From contig OU015526.1 in NCBI GenBank assembly GCA_907165065.1, positions 66,487,723 through 66,551,722 on the forward strand: 64,000 nucleotides of DNA. Direction: 5' to 3'. The DNA is from Caprimulgus europaeus (lineage: Eukaryota > Chordata > Aves > Caprimulgiformes > Caprimulgidae). The notes beneath the pieces are model-generated. The model worked only from the letters and a program-made list of their open reading frames with translations. It did not search any database and was not told the DNA's origin. Positions 61,400 to 64,000 of this stretch are shown piece after piece (positions within the stretch are counted from its first letter, which is position 1; each line of letters starts with the position of its first letter). Made by a program: the position numbers and the translations under genes.

Positions 61400-61860
61400 G
61401 TTGAGAGCAATAGGTCCATCTGGTCTAGTATTCTGCTTTCAACACAAGGAATTATTTCAATAGTATTTTGTTTTTGTCAGCCATAAGATAATAACTAGGG
61501 AAGAGTAGGAGCAGGAACAGTAGCAATATATGTGATCCCTCTAATAGTTTTTCATCCACCAATAATTTTTAGCTCATGGAGTTTTGTGACCCTGATGTGA
61601 CTTGTCTGTTTAGTTACCTGTAACAGATCTTTCTCTCAAGAACTTATCCATTCTTCCTTTAAGTCCATGAAAACGTCTTGGAAATTAAATGCATTCCCAT
61701 CCTTTGGCAAGGAGTTGTATAGAGTTACTACTCCCAACATAAAAAATACCCTCCCTTTTTTTTTTTTTTTTAATTTGGTCGGGTTTTTTGAACCTGGCCC
61801 CTACAACTTTTTTCCTAACAACTTACATATCTGACATTTGTGATTAAATATAAGCTGGCT
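61400..61860 (-). repeat. Ancient CR1/L3-type LINE 3' region
   Basis: Read on the minus strand, the end GAATACTAGACCAGATGGACC then TATTGCTCT matches the amniote CR1/L3 3' block (GATACTGGGCTAGATGGACC, ATTGGTCTGA). Upstream lies the expected GGATAAGTTCTTGAGAGAAAG then GATCTGTTACAGGT segment, preceded by TACAACTCCTTGCC. The order fits a single element about 0.45 kb long. It includes an internal A-run (T-run 61756-61771 on +). Same family type as 40240-40355, opposite orientation; heavily diverged and inactive. Confidence 0.7.
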
Positions 61861-64000
61861 TTTAATTTACTTTATTTTGATTGTCTTAAAGGCTGAGGAG
61901 GACTGTGGGCTATGCTCGTTATTACCACTATTTCTCTTGGTAGTTTTACTTAATTTATCCTTAACCCTTCAGAATGAATCTAAATTAATCTGTAATGAAG
62001 GAAGAGCTACCACAGTGGTTTGTAGAAACTAATTAATGGGTTTTTTAAAGTTTTATGATGCATATGGGAAGAATTTATTATTAAATCACTTCACCTCTTG
62101 CTGAAGGTGAATAGAGAGAATAAGAAATTTTTGCTGGTTCCAGGTGGTTCCAGATACTGTTTTCTGTTCTTCTGAATGGGAAATGGGCAGGGTGTGTGAG
62201 TACAGGCCCAGAAGAGACTGGTCAGGGACATCAAGGCCTGTTAGTGCGCTCAGAGCCCTGCCATATCCCATGCACAGTCTGGCTGATGTACAAAACACTT
62301 TTGCAGAGGTAACCCTCCAAAGACATTAAGTGAATTAGGAAAGGGGGAACTGATTTAGAAAAACAAACCAACCCAGTCTGTTGTTTTAAAATGTTTACAG
62401 ACTAATTCCAAGCCTTTTTCAAATGTTTGCGTTGATTCAGAATTGTTTCTTTATTTTATTTTGCTCTGTCCCTTCTGTTTGGGTCTGTTGTACTGCTCTG
62501 GTGGTCTTATGTTGGTGGTAAGAAACAGTATAATATCTGCCACCACGTCTGTCAGCCTACTTCTGCTTCTTCAGTGTTCCTGCTGAGCTCCTGGGCTCTT
62601 TTAAGTTACTGCAGGAACTGCAACAAAGTTACTTAAATAATTTAAACTTATCAGCAGGACATACAGGTTTTAGGAAGCATCTTCCACCCAGCCCAAACAT
62701 TCAAATTCAACCTAAACTTTCTACTAGCTTGAAGTGTGTCCAGTTACAATTGAAAGTAGGAATGCCTCTTCCAGCAAGCAAAAGAAAAATCCCTTCAAAA
62801 TATTATCAGTGTCTCATTAGACAGAAGGTGGTGGCAGCAGTTAAGACAACTGAAGGCAGCAACTCACAATCAGTTGTGCTTCTCATTAGGTATTGAAGTT
62901 GAAGAATGGTTTGTGTTTTGAAATTTTTCCTTATGCATCCATCTGGTTGCATTGAGGTCTAGAACTGCACCAGAGTTCTCTACAAGGTCTTAAGGCATGA
63001 CAAACACAGAGACTTCAAATAAAGGCTTAAACCGTTTTGTAGGGTGAAGTTTACTCAATATTCTGTCTGTCCTTATTAGAAAAGGGTCCTTTGCTGTAGC
63101 TTATCATGTGGACAAAACCATAAAGAATCAGCAGATAAATAGTAACTTTGGGATCGTCTTTTCTTAAAAGTGACTGTGATGTAATTATATTTGTTTGGAA
63201 ATCCTATTTTATGGCTAGTAACAAAAGAACTAGTTTTCAGTAGAATAATTTAAAGATATATCCACTGCATCTAACATGCAGAGGTGTCTGAAATTCATCC
63301 AGAAAAACATGTGAGTGAATCAGATATCTGGAAGGCTAATGAAGACTCCAGGAGGTCCTGAAATTTAAAAGAAATACCAGAAGGACTGTAAACAATAAGT
63401 GCTTTGCAAGTGCTGACTTAAAGCTACTGAAGATATAATAGGTTTAAATTTACTGTTAGGAATGATAAAGTGTAGAAGGTCTGCCTTTGATGTATGGCCA
63501 GAACCACCAGTATGATAATTCCTGCCACTTTTATGTGGGTACTTGGGCGACCCATTTTGGAATTCTGTGTGGTTTTAGTCAACCAAGTTTCTGCCAGGGC
63601 CAAAACTGGAGGGGAAATGTGCTATCCATAAAAATCAACCACAGAAAAAGTCAACCACAGGAAAACTAGTCAAATAACATTAAGAGTCTCAATTGAACCC
63701 ATGAATGTCAATACACGTAGCATGAAATTACATCCTTGACATGATTTGTTCGGCCTTAGTGTAGTACTCTAACATGATTTGTAGCAAGTTCTCTTGAGTA
63801 CAACAAAAAATTATGTCCTCTGACACATAGCTTAGTTTGCTCTTCCTGAGCTAAGGGACGTAGAGCAGCCGCCTTAAGGGAAGCTGCTGCTGTCTTGATT
63901 GGAGGAAAACAGTGATTATGGTTGTAGTTGTTTCTCTTTAGTTATTATTTCTTAGGAGCTATGGTGGGCCACAGAAGTAATGCAAGGGAAAAAAAGATCC
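61861..64000. other. Non-coding stretch to window end
   Basis: No gene, RNA or transposon is recognised. A 16-bp tandem duplication (TCAACCACAG units) lies at 63635-63666. Confidence 0.4.

Noticed and set aside
1-64000. tRNA, rRNA, snRNA, known microRNA, CRISPR array, bacterial-type operon or phage features
   Set aside because: I looked for characteristic motifs and saw none. The sequence is vertebrate nuclear DNA. Sensitive searches (tRNAscan-SE, Infernal) were not possible here.

Overview
This is vertebrate nuclear DNA, almost certainly from a bird. The evidence is a set of chicken-repeat 1 (CR1) LINE fragments with the typical avian tail (ATAGAATC-type octamers and the GGTTTGGGTTGGAAGGGACC block), an ERVL-class solo LTR of the type common in bird genomes, and two much older amniote CR1/L3-type LINE remnants. 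No bacterial, plasmid or phage features are present. I could not recognise any gene by its protein sequence, so no gene symbol is assigned.

Layout. Positions 1 to about 1050 are a dense CpG island with GC boxes, an ETS core, a CRE-like site and a YY1-type ATGGCGGC site: a promoter and probable first exon. From about 1020 to 1545 the + strand is strongly purine- and G-rich. That asymmetry usually follows a CpG-island start on the transcribed side, so I favour a gene running left to right through the window, with most of the window being long introns. A divergent transcript leaving at the left edge is also possible. The remaining 62 kb is AT-rich non-coding DNA. I list several candidate exons defined by good splice signals (2507-2561, 7812-7882, 10794-10900, 45970-46050, 48699-48759, 50364-50404, 52707-52926). 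All are low confidence, because in this much DNA good splice-site pairs also arise by chance.

Repeats. CR1 copies lie at 4376-4587 (two tails head to head), 17310-18537 (+, with reverse-transcriptase motifs), 24374-25289 (-) and 43020-43374 (-). The solo LTR is at 41376-42386 (-) with a near-perfect 5-bp target duplication. Old L3-type fragments are at 40240-40355 (+) and 61400-61860 (-). A hAT-like non-autonomous element is at 60745-61136, possibly another at 13986-14158, and a CpG-rich LTR-like patch is at 14333-14600.

Other. Four AT-rich or CpG-retaining blocks (36055-36215, 43430-43700, 50711-50905, 54040-54760) look more like conserved regulatory DNA than their surroundings. The 15 kb from 25290 to 40215 holds no transposon I can recognise. 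I found no tRNA, rRNA, known microRNA or CRISPR array. No undescribed biological system is clearly present. The most checkable leads are the exon chain, the regulatory-looking blocks and the CR1 inverted pair.
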